Notes: generated by a model from the letters alone, not told the origin. Positions 25,447 through 34,613 are shown, counted from the first letter of the stretch. The stretch is 64,000 nt of DNA from CAZOOM01 sp964460795 (GCA_964460795.1 CAYWRU010000003.1:62001-126000); one strand, 5' to 3'. Numbers and translations are program-made.

Positions 25447-26217
25447 CTATCTCCAAAGAAAGAAAAAAATAAGAGCGGCTAGAATACGATAAATGCCGAA
25501 GGCGATGAAGTTGTGTTTTTGGATGTAACGGATGAAAAACCGGATAGCTAGGATGGCGACTCCGAAAGAAACAATGAAGCCCACCGTAAGAGATCCAAAC
25601 TGATCAGCGGAAAAATTGTGCGCGCTTTTGGCAAGATCCAGCACGGTTGCTGCCATCATCGTTGGAACCGCTAATAAAAAAGAAAATTCCACGATGGTTT
25701 TCCGTTTCAGTCCCAGCGAGAGTCCGCCCACGATGGTGGCTGCGGAGCGCGATACGCCGGGGATAATGGCTAAGGTTTGAAAGATACCAATCAGAACCGC
25801 TTGGGCATAAGAGATGGAACGAACTTCGCTCACGGCATTTTCTTTTTCGCGGTAAAGGAGTTCGAAGATAATCAGAATGATGCCCCCCACCAAGAGAGCT
25901 CCAAGCACCACATGAAAATTCCCTAGAAGGTATTTTTTGGCAATCTTATGAAGAAGAAATCCCAAGATTGCCGTGGGGAAAAAAGCAGCTATCACTTTTT
26001 TTAAACTCTCCGTGTCTACACAAAGCGATTTGAAATACAGAACCACGACGGAGAAAATGGCGCCGAGCTGAATCGAAATTTCAAAACTTTTTATGAATTC
26101 AGTCTGAGGAATGTTGAGGATCCGCGCGGTTAGAATCAAATGACCGGTAGAAGAGATCGGGAGGAATTCTGAAATGCCTTCCACAACCCCGAAAATGAGC
26201 GCATGCCAAAAATTCAT
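25447..26217 (-). CDS. uppP: Undecaprenyl-diphosphatase
   Basis: 256 aa, seven to eight membrane segments. Signatures EGISEFLPISSTGHL near the N-terminus and PGVSRSAATIVGGLSLGL in the middle give the catalytic Glu, Ser/Arg residues. It dephosphorylates undecaprenyl pyrophosphate to recycle the lipid carrier for peptidoglycan and O-antigen synthesis. The start has AAAAGGAGC upstream. Confidence 0.96.
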   Translation of the reverse strand: MNFWHALIFGVVEGISEFLPISSTGHLILTARILNIPQTEFIKSFEISIQLGAIFSVVVLYFKSLCVDTESLKKVIAAFFPTAILGFLLHKIAKKYLLGNFHVVLGALLVGGIILIIFELLYREKENAVSEVRSISYAQAVLIGIFQTLAIIPGVSRSAATIVGGLSLGLKRKTIVEFSFLLAVPTMMAATVLDLAKSAHNFSADQFGSLTVGFIVSFGVAILAIRFFIRYIQKHNFIAFGIYRILAALIFFFLWR

Positions 26218-26298
26218 GAAGAAGCTCCTTTTTATTCGAAGGAATTGTAATCAAACGGTCACAGGCTTGCCATACTATTCGGCAACAAGCGGCGCTGT

Positions 26299-27714
26299 CT
26301 AAATGATGGTTTCTTCGAGATTTTCAACGGTTGAAGCGGAAGGAAGGGGCGGAGCTGATACTGTCAAAGAAGGAAGAAGATGGCGCCGGATGACCCAATA
26401 CTGGAGGAGGGCCCTCAGCCCGTGATAGATAATGTACGCGTAGCCTGCGCCGTTCAAATTCCAGGTGACAATCATCCAAAAAAGAACCGGAAAATAGATC
26501 AGCGTGGGAATGAACTGGATCCAGAAATTGAGGTTTGCCCGTCCCATGGCCAGGATCATGGGTGAGAGCGGGAGCGTTCCGATGGCAATGCCGTTAGCGA
26601 GTAAGTACCAGACAGTCACTGAGTAACTATCTATGAATTCGCGGCCAGCCATGAGAAGGATGACTTGGTGCCCAAAGAATATAAAGAACACCCACATGGC
26701 TAGCGAAAGGCCGCTCATAATATAAGTCATGTGCCGGACGGTTCCGCGGAAATTTTTGAAATCACGCTGGGCCCAGAGTTTGGCGAGTTCTGGATAAAGC
26801 GATTGGAACAAGGGATTAGTCAGCCGATCCAGTGACGCACAAAGTTTTTTGGCGAGTTTGTACAAGCTGACATCGGTCAGACTGAGAAATTTTCCAACAA
26901 TCAAAATATCAAATTCACGAAATCCGACTTTGACCGAGCCTGTCAGATTGGTGGAAATTAAAAATCCCCAGATGCCCGGATAACGCTTACGAAGTCCGTG
27001 AAGCGGTGCTTTCCAAAAGGCGGGATAACCCCGGCGGTGCATTTCGATCCAGCCCATCACTGTAAGTGACAGATAATCAAAAATTTCCGTGGCCATCCAG
27101 ACCCAGACAAAACCCTGCAGCCCATAGCCCGCAATCCAGGCCCACAAGGCGCCGATAAATTTAATAGACGCGCAAATAGATTTTTGAACGGAAAAAAGTT
27201 TAAATTTATCAAAGATTCGGAGAATGCCGGTGGGGACTCCGGCCACATCAAAGGCAACGATCAGGCTGTAAATAACAGCAAAGCGGATAATTTCCGGCGG
27301 CCAGTTCTGCCATTTTCCCACCCAGGCGGCGAGTCCGATCGAGACTGCGCATCCGAGGAGAGCAGTAAAAATATCCACGAGAGTTCCGAGTTTGACCAAT
27401 CCCTTAAACCCTTCCGAGTCCCCGCGCTCCAGGGCGTCGGATCCGTACTTGATCATGAATTGCCAGGACTGAAAATTAATGAGTTTGTCCACAATGCGGA
27501 CATAGGCATCAATCAAAATGAGGATCCCGAGTTTTTCGGTTCCAAGCGCGCGAGCTGAAACGGAGAAAGTTAGAACCCCAAGCAAGGCGGAGACAAAATC
27601 GCCGCTTGCCAGGAGCCCCGTATTTTTAAAAAGTTTTTTTAGCGGGCCGTTTTGTAAGAGGTTTTTGAGAGATCGCATCATCATAAGAAAAAACATGCTA
27701 GCCCAAAGCGCCAT
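26299..27714 (-). CDS. Polysaccharide / lipid-linked oligosaccharide flippase (MATE-like, Wzx type)
   Basis: 471 aa, about 12-14 membrane segments, with the start of the family fold at LLASGDFVSALLGVLTFSVSARALG and the repeated-half pattern (LSPMILAMGRANLNFWIQ). Such proteins move lipid-linked sugars across the inner membrane. It lies next to uppP, which recycles the same carrier, consistent with an envelope role. A start at 27681 (MMMRSLKN) is as plausible as 27714. Confidence 0.85.
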   Translation of the reverse strand: MALWASMFFLMMMRSLKNLLQNGPLKKLFKNTGLLASGDFVSALLGVLTFSVSARALGTEKLGILILIDAYVRIVDKLINFQSWQFMIKYGSDALERGDSEGFKGLVKLGTLVDIFTALLGCAVSIGLAAWVGKWQNWPPEIIRFAVIYSLIVAFDVAGVPTGILRIFDKFKLFSVQKSICASIKFIGALWAWIAGYGLQGFVWVWMATEIFDYLSLTVMGWIEMHRRGYPAFWKAPLHGLRKRYPGIWGFLISTNLTGSVKVGFREFDILIVGKFLSLTDVSLYKLAKKLCASLDRLTNPLFQSLYPELAKLWAQRDFKNFRGTVRHMTYIMSGLSLAMWVFFIFFGHQVILLMAGREFIDSYSVTVWYLLANGIAIGTLPLSPMILAMGRANLNFWIQFIPTLIYFPVLFWMIVTWNLNGAGYAYIIYHGLRALLQYWVIRRHLLPSLTVSAPPLPSASTVENLEETII

Positions 27715-27801
27715 CCCGTGGCAAATAAAAAAGATACCGGCTATTCAGGGGAGTCATTCAATCAAAAGGACTGTTTACAAGATTCTCAGCTTATTCTATA
27801 A

Positions 27802-29067
27802 ATGCACTCAATTATGAAAAAGGCATCCCATTCTTTTACGGCGGCTTTAAAGATCTCGAATATCCGGTACTTTATCGGATCCATTGCTTTTTTTACCCTG
27901 GCCAGCCGAGCTCTAGTCGTGGTGATTGGGTTTCAGATCTATCAAATTACTCACAATCCCTTGGCGCTTGGATGGCTGGGGCTTGTGGAGGCGATTCCGG
28001 CCCTAGCCCTGGTTTTATTTGGAGGCTATGCGGCGGATCATTTTGATCGGCACAAAATTTTGATCATCACCCGCGCCGCCTCTTGTTTGTGTGCCGTGGC
28101 CTTGGCATTTTTGTCCTGGAAAAGTCACGCGGCGTCACTCATTGGGCTTTACACCGTGATTTTTTTGGCCGGCATTGCGCGCGGATTTGCGGATCCGGCT
28201 GGGACGGCTTTTGAGGCCCAAATTATTCCCAAGGAATTAACGGTCAATGGTTCTTCCTGGATCAGCAGCACGTGGATTATGTGCTGGATACTCGGACCGG
28301 CCCTCATTGGTTTTTCTTATGAATTTTTTGGAATTGCGAAAAGCTACTTATTCATTGCGGCCAGTTTTATTTTATCTTGGTTTTGTACGCTTTTTCTCCG
28401 GCCTGAACCTCAAATTAAGCCGGAGCAAAAAGAATCTATTTTTAAAAGCATCGGACTGGGATGGCATTTTGTTTTCACCCATCAGCCGCTTTGGGCCGCC
28501 ATGGCGCTTGATTTATTTGCGGTGTTATTTGGCGGCGCCATGGTGCTGTTGCCGATTTATGCGAGCGACATTCTGCACGTTGGTGTTCGCGGGCTTGGGC
28601 TTCTGAATGCTGCGCCGTCAGTCGGGGCTTTGATCATCACATTGACAGCAACGCGTCATCCTCCGATTGAACACGCGGGCCGAAATTTAATGGCTGCGGT
28701 CACGGGATTCGGCATCAGTATGATCTTTTTTGCTTTTTCTAAGAATTTTTTGATTTCCATTTTGTGTCTATTTGCGAGCGGAATTTTTGACGGCATCAGT
28801 GTGGTGATCCGCCGTTCCATGGTCCGGCTTCTTTCTCCGGATGAACTTCGGGGACGCATTGCCGCGGCGAACTGGATTTTTATCTGCGCATCGAACGAAC
28901 TCGGAGCCTTTGAAAGCGGAGTTGTGGCCGCATGGATTGGAACCATTCCATGTGTGGCGGCCGGAGGCGCGGTGACACTTGGAATTGTTTTACTGACAGC
29001 GCTCTTTGCCCCGCAGCTTCGTAAGCTCAAATTTAATCCGCATACTCTTGAGCAAACCGGAGGCTAA
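27802..29067 (+). CDS. MFS transporter, EntS-like (MFS_3) group
   Basis: 421 aa, 12 membrane segments. Signatures: FGGYAADHFDRHKILIITR (loop 2-3) and VIRRSMVRLLSPDELRGRIAAAN (loop 8-9). The group contains the enterobactin exporter EntS and multidrug exporters; the substrate is not evident. It runs alone on the plus strand, convergent with the anti-sigma gene 11 bases downstream. An alternative start at 27814 is possible. Confidence 0.9.
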   Translation: MHSIMKKASHSFTAALKISNIRYFIGSIAFFTLASRALVVVIGFQIYQITHNPLALGWLGLVEAIPALALVLFGGYAADHFDRHKILIITRAASCLCAVALAFLSWKSHAASLIGLYTVIFLAGIARGFADPAGTAFEAQIIPKELTVNGSSWISSTWIMCWILGPALIGFSYEFFGIAKSYLFIAASFILSWFCTLFLRPEPQIKPEQKESIFKSIGLGWHFVFTHQPLWAAMALDLFAVLFGGAMVLLPIYASDILHVGVRGLGLLNAAPSVGALIITLTATRHPPIEHAGRNLMAAVTGFGISMIFFAFSKNFLISILCLFASGIFDGISVVIRRSMVRLLSPDELRGRIAAANWIFICASNELGAFESGVVAAWIGTIPCVAAGGAVTLGIVLLTALFAPQLRKLKFNPHTLEQTGG

Positions 29068-29078
29068 ATTTTCAGCCG

Positions 29079-30092
29079 TTATTTCCAGCCGTCTTCCGCG
29101 TAGATCACGGCAAGGATTTCTTCCTCGGGTTGAGGCGGGGCAAGCGCCCAATCTTTGATCCGAATATCCGAAGCAAGGCCTAATTCCTTCATTAAATCCA
29201 TCCAGGCTTGTCCGGAAATCTGCAGAACCCATAAATCATCCGCCGAATATTCCATGGCATATTTCTCTTTAAGTTTTTCCTGATATCGAGACCGGTTTTG
29301 CCGTGCAAATTGAAGATGAACATGCTGAAAATTTAAGTTTTGTTCCGAGCCGGTTGGAGGAAGAAAAACAAAGGATAGGATGGCGGTGCGCGTATCCAGA
29401 GGACCTTCCGAAAGCGCCACTAAACGGTTTAAGGCATCCAAGGCAAGTTCAAAGGGTTCCAGCTTTTTGGCGAAAGCGCCCAGCTCAGAAACTTTTACAG
29501 AAAGGATTCGGATCTGCGAGGATTGATAAATAGTTTTTCCCGTTTGTGATAAAAGATCTTGAAGTTCATCTTGCTGGGTTAAGGAGGACAGCTGGCAATC
29601 TAAATGCACGGGGCTGATCTGAATCAAAGCTCGAAAAGCAGACTTTTCGCTGGCGTAATTTCTGGCCTCTACGCGGCGCACCGGGCTTTTCTCCAGCGAT
29701 GCCAAGGTTTTTTCCAGCATGACAAATTCTAGAGGTTTTTTCGACTCTGAAAGTTTACCAGTATTTTTTGGAGGGTGAGTCTTTCCATAAAAAATCACGG
29801 CTCCTAAAGTGAAGACGGATAACGTAATGATCCAGAAAAGCGGCTTACGCCAAATTGCAATGGGAACCTGCTGACTCTTGGTCAGCGCATCCGAGAGGGA
29901 GCGTGCTATATCAAAATTCGGTTTTCTTCGGCCAAGCCGTTTAAGGTCATTTTGCAGATTTGAAAAACTAAAGGCGTAATCCTGACAGCTCAGACATTCG
30001 GAAAAATGATCACGAATTTGGGCGTGATGCTCATCGCTCAAGAGCCCTGAAAAATATTCTGTAATTTTAAGACGAACGTCTTCGCACTTCAC
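29079..30092 (-). CDS. Anti-sigma factor-like transmembrane protein with N-terminal zinc finger
   Basis: 337 aa. Residues 1-45 form a zinc-finger anti-sigma motif (CEDVRLKITEYFSG, HFSECLSCQDY: H-x3-C-x2-C). A membrane segment lies at about 82-100 (PLFWIITLSVFTLGAVIFY). The C-terminal part (about 110-337) is predicted outside the cytoplasm and has no recognised domain. It overlaps the sigma factor gene by four bases (ATGA), so the two are translationally coupled and probably form an envelope-stress switch. Confidence 0.85.
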   Translation of the reverse strand: MKCEDVRLKITEYFSGLLSDEHHAQIRDHFSECLSCQDYAFSFSNLQNDLKRLGRRKPNFDIARSLSDALTKSQQVPIAIWRKPLFWIITLSVFTLGAVIFYGKTHPPKNTGKLSESKKPLEFVMLEKTLASLEKSPVRRVEARNYASEKSAFRALIQISPVHLDCQLSSLTQQDELQDLLSQTGKTIYQSSQIRILSVKVSELGAFAKKLEPFELALDALNRLVALSEGPLDTRTAILSFVFLPPTGSEQNLNFQHVHLQFARQNRSRYQEKLKEKYAMEYSADDLWVLQISGQAWMDLMKELGLASDIRIKDWALAPPQPEEEILAVIYAEDGWK

Positions 30093-30607
30093 GAATTTTT
30101 CTCCATGGAGAGGACGATCTTATGGATCATTTCTCCAAAGTGTTTTTTTGCAATGGCCAAAAGCGCATGAATTTTTTCCAGGGACATTTGCAGAACTGCC
30201 GCCATCTCTTCATGAGATAAATCCTGCTGATCGCGCAGGAGCACCAGGATCCGTTCTTCGGGATCTAAAAAAGAAAGTGCATCAAAGAGGAGGGCCAGTC
30301 GTTCATCGGCAAAGGTTTTGGGTTTGAGCGGTGGAAGGTGTTTGAAATCAGAACGCAGACGATGGACCGCGCTCCTCAGGAGGCGGGTTAAGAGCGGCTC
30401 AGCCTCCTGGAAAGGTTTGTAATGGGTGAAGGCTTCTTGAAATACAAACTTAAGAAGCTCTTGAATTTCAGAGTCACGAGCGCCTAAGCAGCTAAAAAGA
30501 AATCCGTGGATCCGGGCACCGTCCTCGCGGGAAAGCTGTTGAATGGCATCCCCATCACCGCGGTGACAGCGGGCCAGCAAGATTTCTTCTTTGGGCGTTA
30601 CCGGCAT
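30089..30607 (-). CDS. ECF-type RNA polymerase sigma factor
   Basis: 172 aa. Sigma-70 region 2-like stretch (RCHRGDGDAIQQLSREDGARIHGFLFSCLG, LKFVFQEAFTHYKPF) and region 4 (FLDPEERILVLLRDQQDLSHEEMAAVLQMSLEKIHALLAIAKKHF). The ATG at 30607 is preferred over a TTG three codons earlier. It is coupled to the anti-sigma gene by a four-base overlap, the classic arrangement. Confidence 0.85.
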   Translation of the reverse strand: MPVTPKEEILLARCHRGDGDAIQQLSREDGARIHGFLFSCLGARDSEIQELLKFVFQEAFTHYKPFQEAEPLLTRLLRSAVHRLRSDFKHLPPLKPKTFADERLALLFDALSFLDPEERILVLLRDQQDLSHEEMAAVLQMSLEKIHALLAIAKKHFGEMIHKIVLSMEKNS

Positions 30608-30624
30608 GGGATCCAATCTTTTAA

Positions 30625-30706
30625 GTAACCAGAAACCAGTAACCAGTTGTTATAGCCCTTGTTTTTCTGGTTTCTGGCAACGGGTTACGGGTTTCTTCTG
30701 ATCTAA
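30625..30706. repeat. AACCAGAAACCAGTAACCAG / CTGGTTTCTGG inverted repeat
   Basis: The left words aaccagaaaccagtaaccag are answered by ttttctggtttctggcaac and gggttacgggtttct on the right. It is the only feature between the sigma factor and the receiver gene. It is another class of heptamer-like palindromic repeat. Confidence 0.65.
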
Positions 30707-30715
30707 ACCAATGTA

Positions 30716-31486
30716 TTAAGCGGCCATCAAAAGCCGCGCGAGAACGACTAATTCCAAGTACTGAAAATCAAAAGGTTTGAGCACATAGGCATAAGCGCCA
30801 AGCCGCGTAGCTTCACGGGCCACGGTTTCATCCTGCAGTCCGCTGGCCATCACGACACCGATGCTCGGCTGAATCTCCAAAATCTTTTTTAGGGTTTCAA
30901 TGCCGTCCATGCCAGGCATGCGGACATCGAGCAGAACTAATGCGGGTTTTTCGGAACGAACGAGATCGATAGCCTCAGCGCCTGAAGCAGCTTCCAGAGT
31001 CACATAGCCCTTGCTTTGAAAAAAAGTTTGGAGCAGTTTTCGAATGGGCGCTTCATCGTCTACGATGAGAATGGTTTTGGAGGTGGATTTTGGACGTCCC
31101 ATGGATTGACGGGACTCTTTCGCGTGGTGGAGCAGCTTGTCAAGACGCCGTCCCCAATCGGAATAAATCTCGGTTTCGCGGACAATGTCGAGCGCTCCGG
31201 TTTGAAACGCTTTTTTCTCAAAGTCTGCATCCAGCGATTCAGTATAAGCTACGACTGGAGTTTGCCGGCCCGACTTTTTCAGGAGTGTTTTGAGAAGGGC
31301 CAATCCTTCTTCTTCATGGAATCGATTGACGCCGATGAGAATCAGATCAAAGGAGTGTTCGTGGATTCGCTCCATCATCTCTACGAATCCAGAGGGGGTG
31401 GCAATCTGATGGCCTGCAACTGAGCATAGATTTCCAATCTTGTCCTGCATGAGCGGACGGGGATCAAAAATAAGGATCGTTGCCAC
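30716..31486 (-). CDS. Tandem receiver-domain response regulator, first domain degenerate
   Basis: 256 aa from GTG at 31486, chosen because AAAGGAAC lies five bases upstream and the receiver fold begins at once (VATILIFDPRPLM). Two REC domains: residues about 3-125 (LILIGVNRF where the phosphoacceptor Asp is expected, so a pseudo-receiver) and about 135-256 (ILIVDDEAPIRKL, LLDVRMPGMDG, LKPFD, complete). There is no output domain, so it would act by protein contact or as a phosphorelay component. It is divergent to the desaturase, 56 bases away. Confidence 0.88.
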   Translation of the reverse strand: MATILIFDPRPLMQDKIGNLCSVAGHQIATPSGFVEMMERIHEHSFDLILIGVNRFHEEEGLALLKTLLKKSGRQTPVVAYTESLDADFEKKAFQTGALDIVRETEIYSDWGRRLDKLLHHAKESRQSMGRPKSTSKTILIVDDEAPIRKLLQTFFQSKGYVTLEAASGAEAIDLVRSEKPALVLLDVRMPGMDGIETLKKILEIQPSIGVVMASGLQDETVAREATRLGAYAYVLKPFDFQYLELVVLARLLMAA

Positions 31487-31542
31487 GGCGTTCCTTTTGG
31501 GTGCCTCGATTGAAGCGATAATTGATGGTATCATGACAAAAT

Positions 31543-32484
31543 ATGGATCTTTTGGCAACAACTCAGGAAGCTCAAATCGAAGCGATCCGTGCGTTTCGTG
31601 CAGCGTATCCTGCCCTCTTTGAAAAGGACGACCGGAAATTATTTCTCCACTTGTTTTTTTTGCTGGGACTTTTTTCTTTAGGGACTTTCTTTTTAATCCA
31701 AACTCCCTGGCTTCCTCTGAAGATTATCCTGGCGTGTGGAAATGCTTTTCTGTGGTTTGGTTTGATCAATGTTACGATCCATCATCACCTGACTCATGAC
31801 AATGTGGCAAAGAGCGCCTTTGCAGAACAAGTGCTTAACGTCCTTTATTTTCTTTCCATGCCCAGCGCCTGGAAAAGGCTGAACCGTTATAAGCGGTCTC
31901 ATTTAAATCATCATGGCCGGCCTTTTCACGCCTCGGACCTTGATCATCATTATGGGCTGGCCCGTTATACGAAAATGAAAAAAAATCCATGGACGCATTT
32001 TCTTTATTTTTTAGAACTAACTTTTGTCGGCGCGCATGTGCCGGGATGGGTCGATGACCGTTATATGAATATGGTTTCGGTCGAGGAATGGGGGCCGGAG
32101 GCCTATGTCAAACTTAAAAAAGCTGACAGCGCTCGAAATCGTTGGGAGTCAGCCTTTCATTGGACGCTTTTTGCAGTTCTTGTTAAAACGATGCCTGTCC
32201 TTGCCTGGGCTTGGTTGCTTCCTATGCTGCTGGTGAAAAACTGGGCCCATTATCTGGGACAATTTCAGCATTATGATGAAAAACTGCTTGAACCGAATCG
32301 GTCGCTCTTCATGCGGACGCTGACTTTTCACATTCCGAGTTGGATCAATTACTTGTCCGGGGGAGAGCTCAGCGGACATTTCATTCATCACATCTTTCCT
32401 CAGATGCCTTACTATCATTTAGAAGCGGCGCGCCGCCGTTTCCTCCAAGATCCCCGCCTCACCGAACTCTTTGTCATTTACTGA
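31543..32484 (+). CDS. Membrane fatty acid desaturase-like enzyme
   Basis: 313 aa. Three His clusters are in the expected order: HHHLTH, HLNHH and HFIHH, with four membrane segments between. The family binds a diiron centre and inserts double bonds or hydroxylates acyl chains; related enzymes include beta-carotene hydroxylases. The acyl substrate is not predictable. The start lacks a strong SD and is the first ATG. Confidence 0.88.
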   Translation: MDLLATTQEAQIEAIRAFRAAYPALFEKDDRKLFLHLFFLLGLFSLGTFFLIQTPWLPLKIILACGNAFLWFGLINVTIHHHLTHDNVAKSAFAEQVLNVLYFLSMPSAWKRLNRYKRSHLNHHGRPFHASDLDHHYGLARYTKMKKNPWTHFLYFLELTFVGAHVPGWVDDRYMNMVSVEEWGPEAYVKLKKADSARNRWESAFHWTLFAVLVKTMPVLAWAWLLPMLLVKNWAHYLGQFQHYDEKLLEPNRSLFMRTLTFHIPSWINYLSGGELSGHFIHHIFPQMPYYHLEAARRRFLQDPRLTELFVIY

Positions 32485-32795
32485 ATCTAAGAAGGGTTCG
32501 GCTTTTCGAGGGAACTTCTTGGCTCAGACAGCCTCGCAGACTCGGAACTCGCCGAATAAGCTCCCTCTCAAAGCCGCCACTTAAAGTCATTAGAATGTGC
32601 AAGTTTATAAAAGGGAATCCTTCTGGGGTTGTTCCGAGGAGGCTCTTTGCCTGCGAGTTGCGAGTTCCCGCAGCAAGCGGGAACGAGCGTGTCTGAGCAG
32701 GAAAGAGTCTTCCGAGAAACAATATTTTAAAGTGATGGATAGCATCACAAGATTCGGGTGGATGGAGCTTTGCTTTCTGACTAAGATACCTTTCC
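32485..32795. repeat. Intergenic structured repeat (ada upstream region)
   Basis: 311 bases between the desaturase and ada-like genes. Words gctcagacagcctcgcag and, 180 bases on, gcgtgtctgagcagg are inverted; an inner hairpin gttcccgcagcaagcgggaac (32664-32684) is perfect. No open frame is credible. The last 60 bases probably hold the ada promoter but I cannot place it. Confidence 0.55.
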
Positions 32796-33653
32796 ATGAA
32801 GAAAAATGAAAAATCTCATCAAGCGGCAAAGGATTATCTTCGCATTGAAAAAGCCATTGGATTTTTAAGTCAGCAGGGCGCGGGGCATCCGAGTCTTGAC
32901 ACTTTGGCGCGCGCTCTTCATCTCAGCCCGTTTCATCTTCAGCGTCTCTTTCATCGCTGGGCCGGAATTACTCCCAAACAATTTCTGCGTTATCTTTCTC
33001 TTCAGCATGCAAAAACGCTGCTCGCTGCTTCCAAAAATATTTTGGAGGCGTCTTTGGATGCCGGACTTTCCGGACCTGGACGGCTCCACGATCTCTTTGT
33101 CACTCTGGAGGCCGTGACTCCAGGCGAATATAAAAAAAAGGGCGAGGGAATCACGGTAACGTATGGAGTTCACGCCACACCTTTTGGGACTTGTTTGATT
33201 GCGCTGACGCCGCGCGGCATCTGTCACTTATCTTTTTTAACAAAACAAAATACGCAGCAGGCGATTCAGGAATTATCCAAGATATGGGAAAATGCCAAGT
33301 GGATAAAAAATCAAAAAACAACACGGGCTGTGGTGGAGCGGCTATTGAACCATCGATCAAAACAACCGATCTCGATCTTTCTTAAAGGGACGAATTTTCA
33401 AATCAAAGTGTGGGAAGCGTTGCTTAAAATCCCTTCCGGCTCTGTGATTTCGTATGAGGATTTGGCCGGAGCAATTCGTCAGCCGACTGCGGCAAGAGCG
33501 GTCAGCCGGGCCGTGGCCTCGAATCCTGTGGCTTATTTGATTCCCTGCCATCGCGTGATCCATAAAAATGGAGTGGTGGATGGATACCGCTGGAAGACGG
33601 AACGGAAAAAAGCCATGCTGGTTTGGGAATCAAGCCCAATCAAGAGGGGATAA
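32796..33653 (+). CDS. Ada-like bifunctional regulator / methylguanine-DNA methyltransferase lacking the N-terminal Cys domain
   Basis: 285 aa. An AraC-type helix-turn-helix (about residues 15-110; LARALHLSPFHLQRLFHRWAGITPKQFLRYLSL) is followed by an O6-methylguanine-DNA methyltransferase domain (about 195-280) with the active-site motif IPCHRVI. The N-terminal domain of E. coli Ada that senses methyl-phosphotriesters is absent, so this resembles AdaA/AdaB-type short Ada proteins. It repairs alkylated guanine and probably regulates its own gene. Confidence 0.93.
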   Translation: MKKNEKSHQAAKDYLRIEKAIGFLSQQGAGHPSLDTLARALHLSPFHLQRLFHRWAGITPKQFLRYLSLQHAKTLLAASKNILEASLDAGLSGPGRLHDLFVTLEAVTPGEYKKKGEGITVTYGVHATPFGTCLIALTPRGICHLSFLTKQNTQQAIQELSKIWENAKWIKNQKTTRAVVERLLNHRSKQPISIFLKGTNFQIKVWEALLKIPSGSVISYEDLAGAIRQPTAARAVSRAVASNPVAYLIPCHRVIHKNGVVDGYRWKTERKKAMLVWESSPIKRG

Positions 33654-33795
33654 AGGGTCTAGAAAAAACCTGCCGGCGTGCAAATCTGTCAAAAGCTAGT
33701 AACAGATGCAGCCGGCTGTAGGTTTTGGAAAAGCGGGATCTAATAATTCCGTGGAAAAACGTCCGGTCAAAAAAGCTAAACCGGATCAACCGGAT

Positions 33796-33969
33796 TTAAC
33801 GACCGCCGTCTTTACGCTTGGAAAAGCAATCTCTGCAGTAGACAGGACGATCGCCGCTTGGTTTGAAAGGAACTTCGCATTCCTTTTTGCAATCTGCGCA
33901 CTGTGCTTTGTGCATCTCACGCGGACGTCCGTCAAATCTTCCACCACCACCACCTTGTTGAAACCCCAT
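33796..33969 (-). CDS. Small CxxC zinc-ribbon protein (57 aa)
   Basis: Too small for the usual length cut-off. ATG at 33969 is preceded by ACTGGAGGAAGT, a strong SD. The product starts MGFQQGGGGGRFDG, then has CADCKKECEVPFKPSGDRPVYCRDCF and ends SKRKDGGR. The CxxC-x(18)-CxxC pattern with VPFKP and RPVYC is a zinc-ribbon type common in uncultivated bacteria, probably binding nucleic acid. The Gly-rich head is typical of it. The reverse-strand open frame over it is an artefact. Confidence 0.87.
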   Translation of the reverse strand: MGFQQGGGGGRFDGRPREMHKAQCADCKKECEVPFKPSGDRPVYCRDCFSKRKDGGR

Positions 33970-34004
33970 ACTTCCTCCAGTTATTTTGTTGGTCTGATGT
34001 TGCG

Positions 34005-34514
34005 TTAAGAATCTTCGCCCGCGTGTTCCAGTGCAGAAATGACCAGCGGATTAATATTCGGGACATGTCCTAAACGGCGCCGGATTATCTCGGCCATTTC
34101 TTTCAAAGTCATTTTAAGCACAATAGAAAGCTCTTCGACAAGTCCATGGACTAAAAATTTCATGCGCTGACGGCTTCGCTGGTCCCGGACTTCTTTGCGG
34201 TCATGGCAAAAAGAAAGGATTTGCTTGGCCACACTGGAAGCTTCATGGTCGGTTCCCTCGGCTAACTGTGAGAGCTCGCCTTTTTGCAGATAATTCAAAA
34301 TGGCATTGGCTTCACTGGCGGACATGAGTGAATGAAAACCTGAGGAGGTCATGCCGTCGGCCGGGATAATGAACCGCATCTTCATCTTATTGGCAGATTT
34401 GGGCTCAAGCGAGTAAAACATGGCTTCGGATTCACGGGTCATTTTTTTGACAGAACACAGACCGTGGGCTGCGTGATAAAGCAAACTTCCTTGGACAATC
34501 TTGGTTTGAATCAT
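34005..34514 (-). CDS. CarD/CdnL-like transcription regulator
   Basis: 169 aa. The N-terminal domain (about residues 6-75) follows the CarD/TRCF RNA-polymerase-interaction fold: IVQGSLLYHAAHGLCSVKKM, FYSLEP, KMRFIIPADG. The C-terminal half is helical and lacks the conserved Trp I would look for in CarD, so this could also be a divergent relative. CarD proteins stabilise open complexes at rRNA promoters. The upstream zinc-ribbon gene overlaps no part of it. Confidence 0.75.
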   Translation of the reverse strand: MIQTKIVQGSLLYHAAHGLCSVKKMTRESEAMFYSLEPKSANKMKMRFIIPADGMTSSGFHSLMSASEANAILNYLQKGELSQLAEGTDHEASSVAKQILSFCHDRKEVRDQRSRQRMKFLVHGLVEELSIVLKMTLKEMAEIIRRRLGHVPNINPLVISALEHAGEDS

Positions 34515-34547
34515 GCAGCTCTTTCAGTGTTATGGTTACTTAGGGGA

Positions 34548-34568
34548 GATCCAATCAACGATTGGATC
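34548..34568. other. Hairpin between the 57-aa gene and the CarD-like gene
   Basis: GATCCAATC-aac-GATTGGATC is a perfect inverted repeat. No T run follows on the minus strand, so it is not a standard terminator; it may be a regulatory site or an attenuator. Confidence 0.6.
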
Positions 34569-34613
34569 AGAGGGACGACTGATACGGATTTCCTCACCAC
34601 AAGCATACACCCT

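Noticed and set aside
33706..34008. 100-codon plus-strand frame
   Set aside because: It covers the complement of the zinc-ribbon gene (TTTLLKP is the reverse of its Gly run). The minus-strand frame has the SD and Cys pattern.
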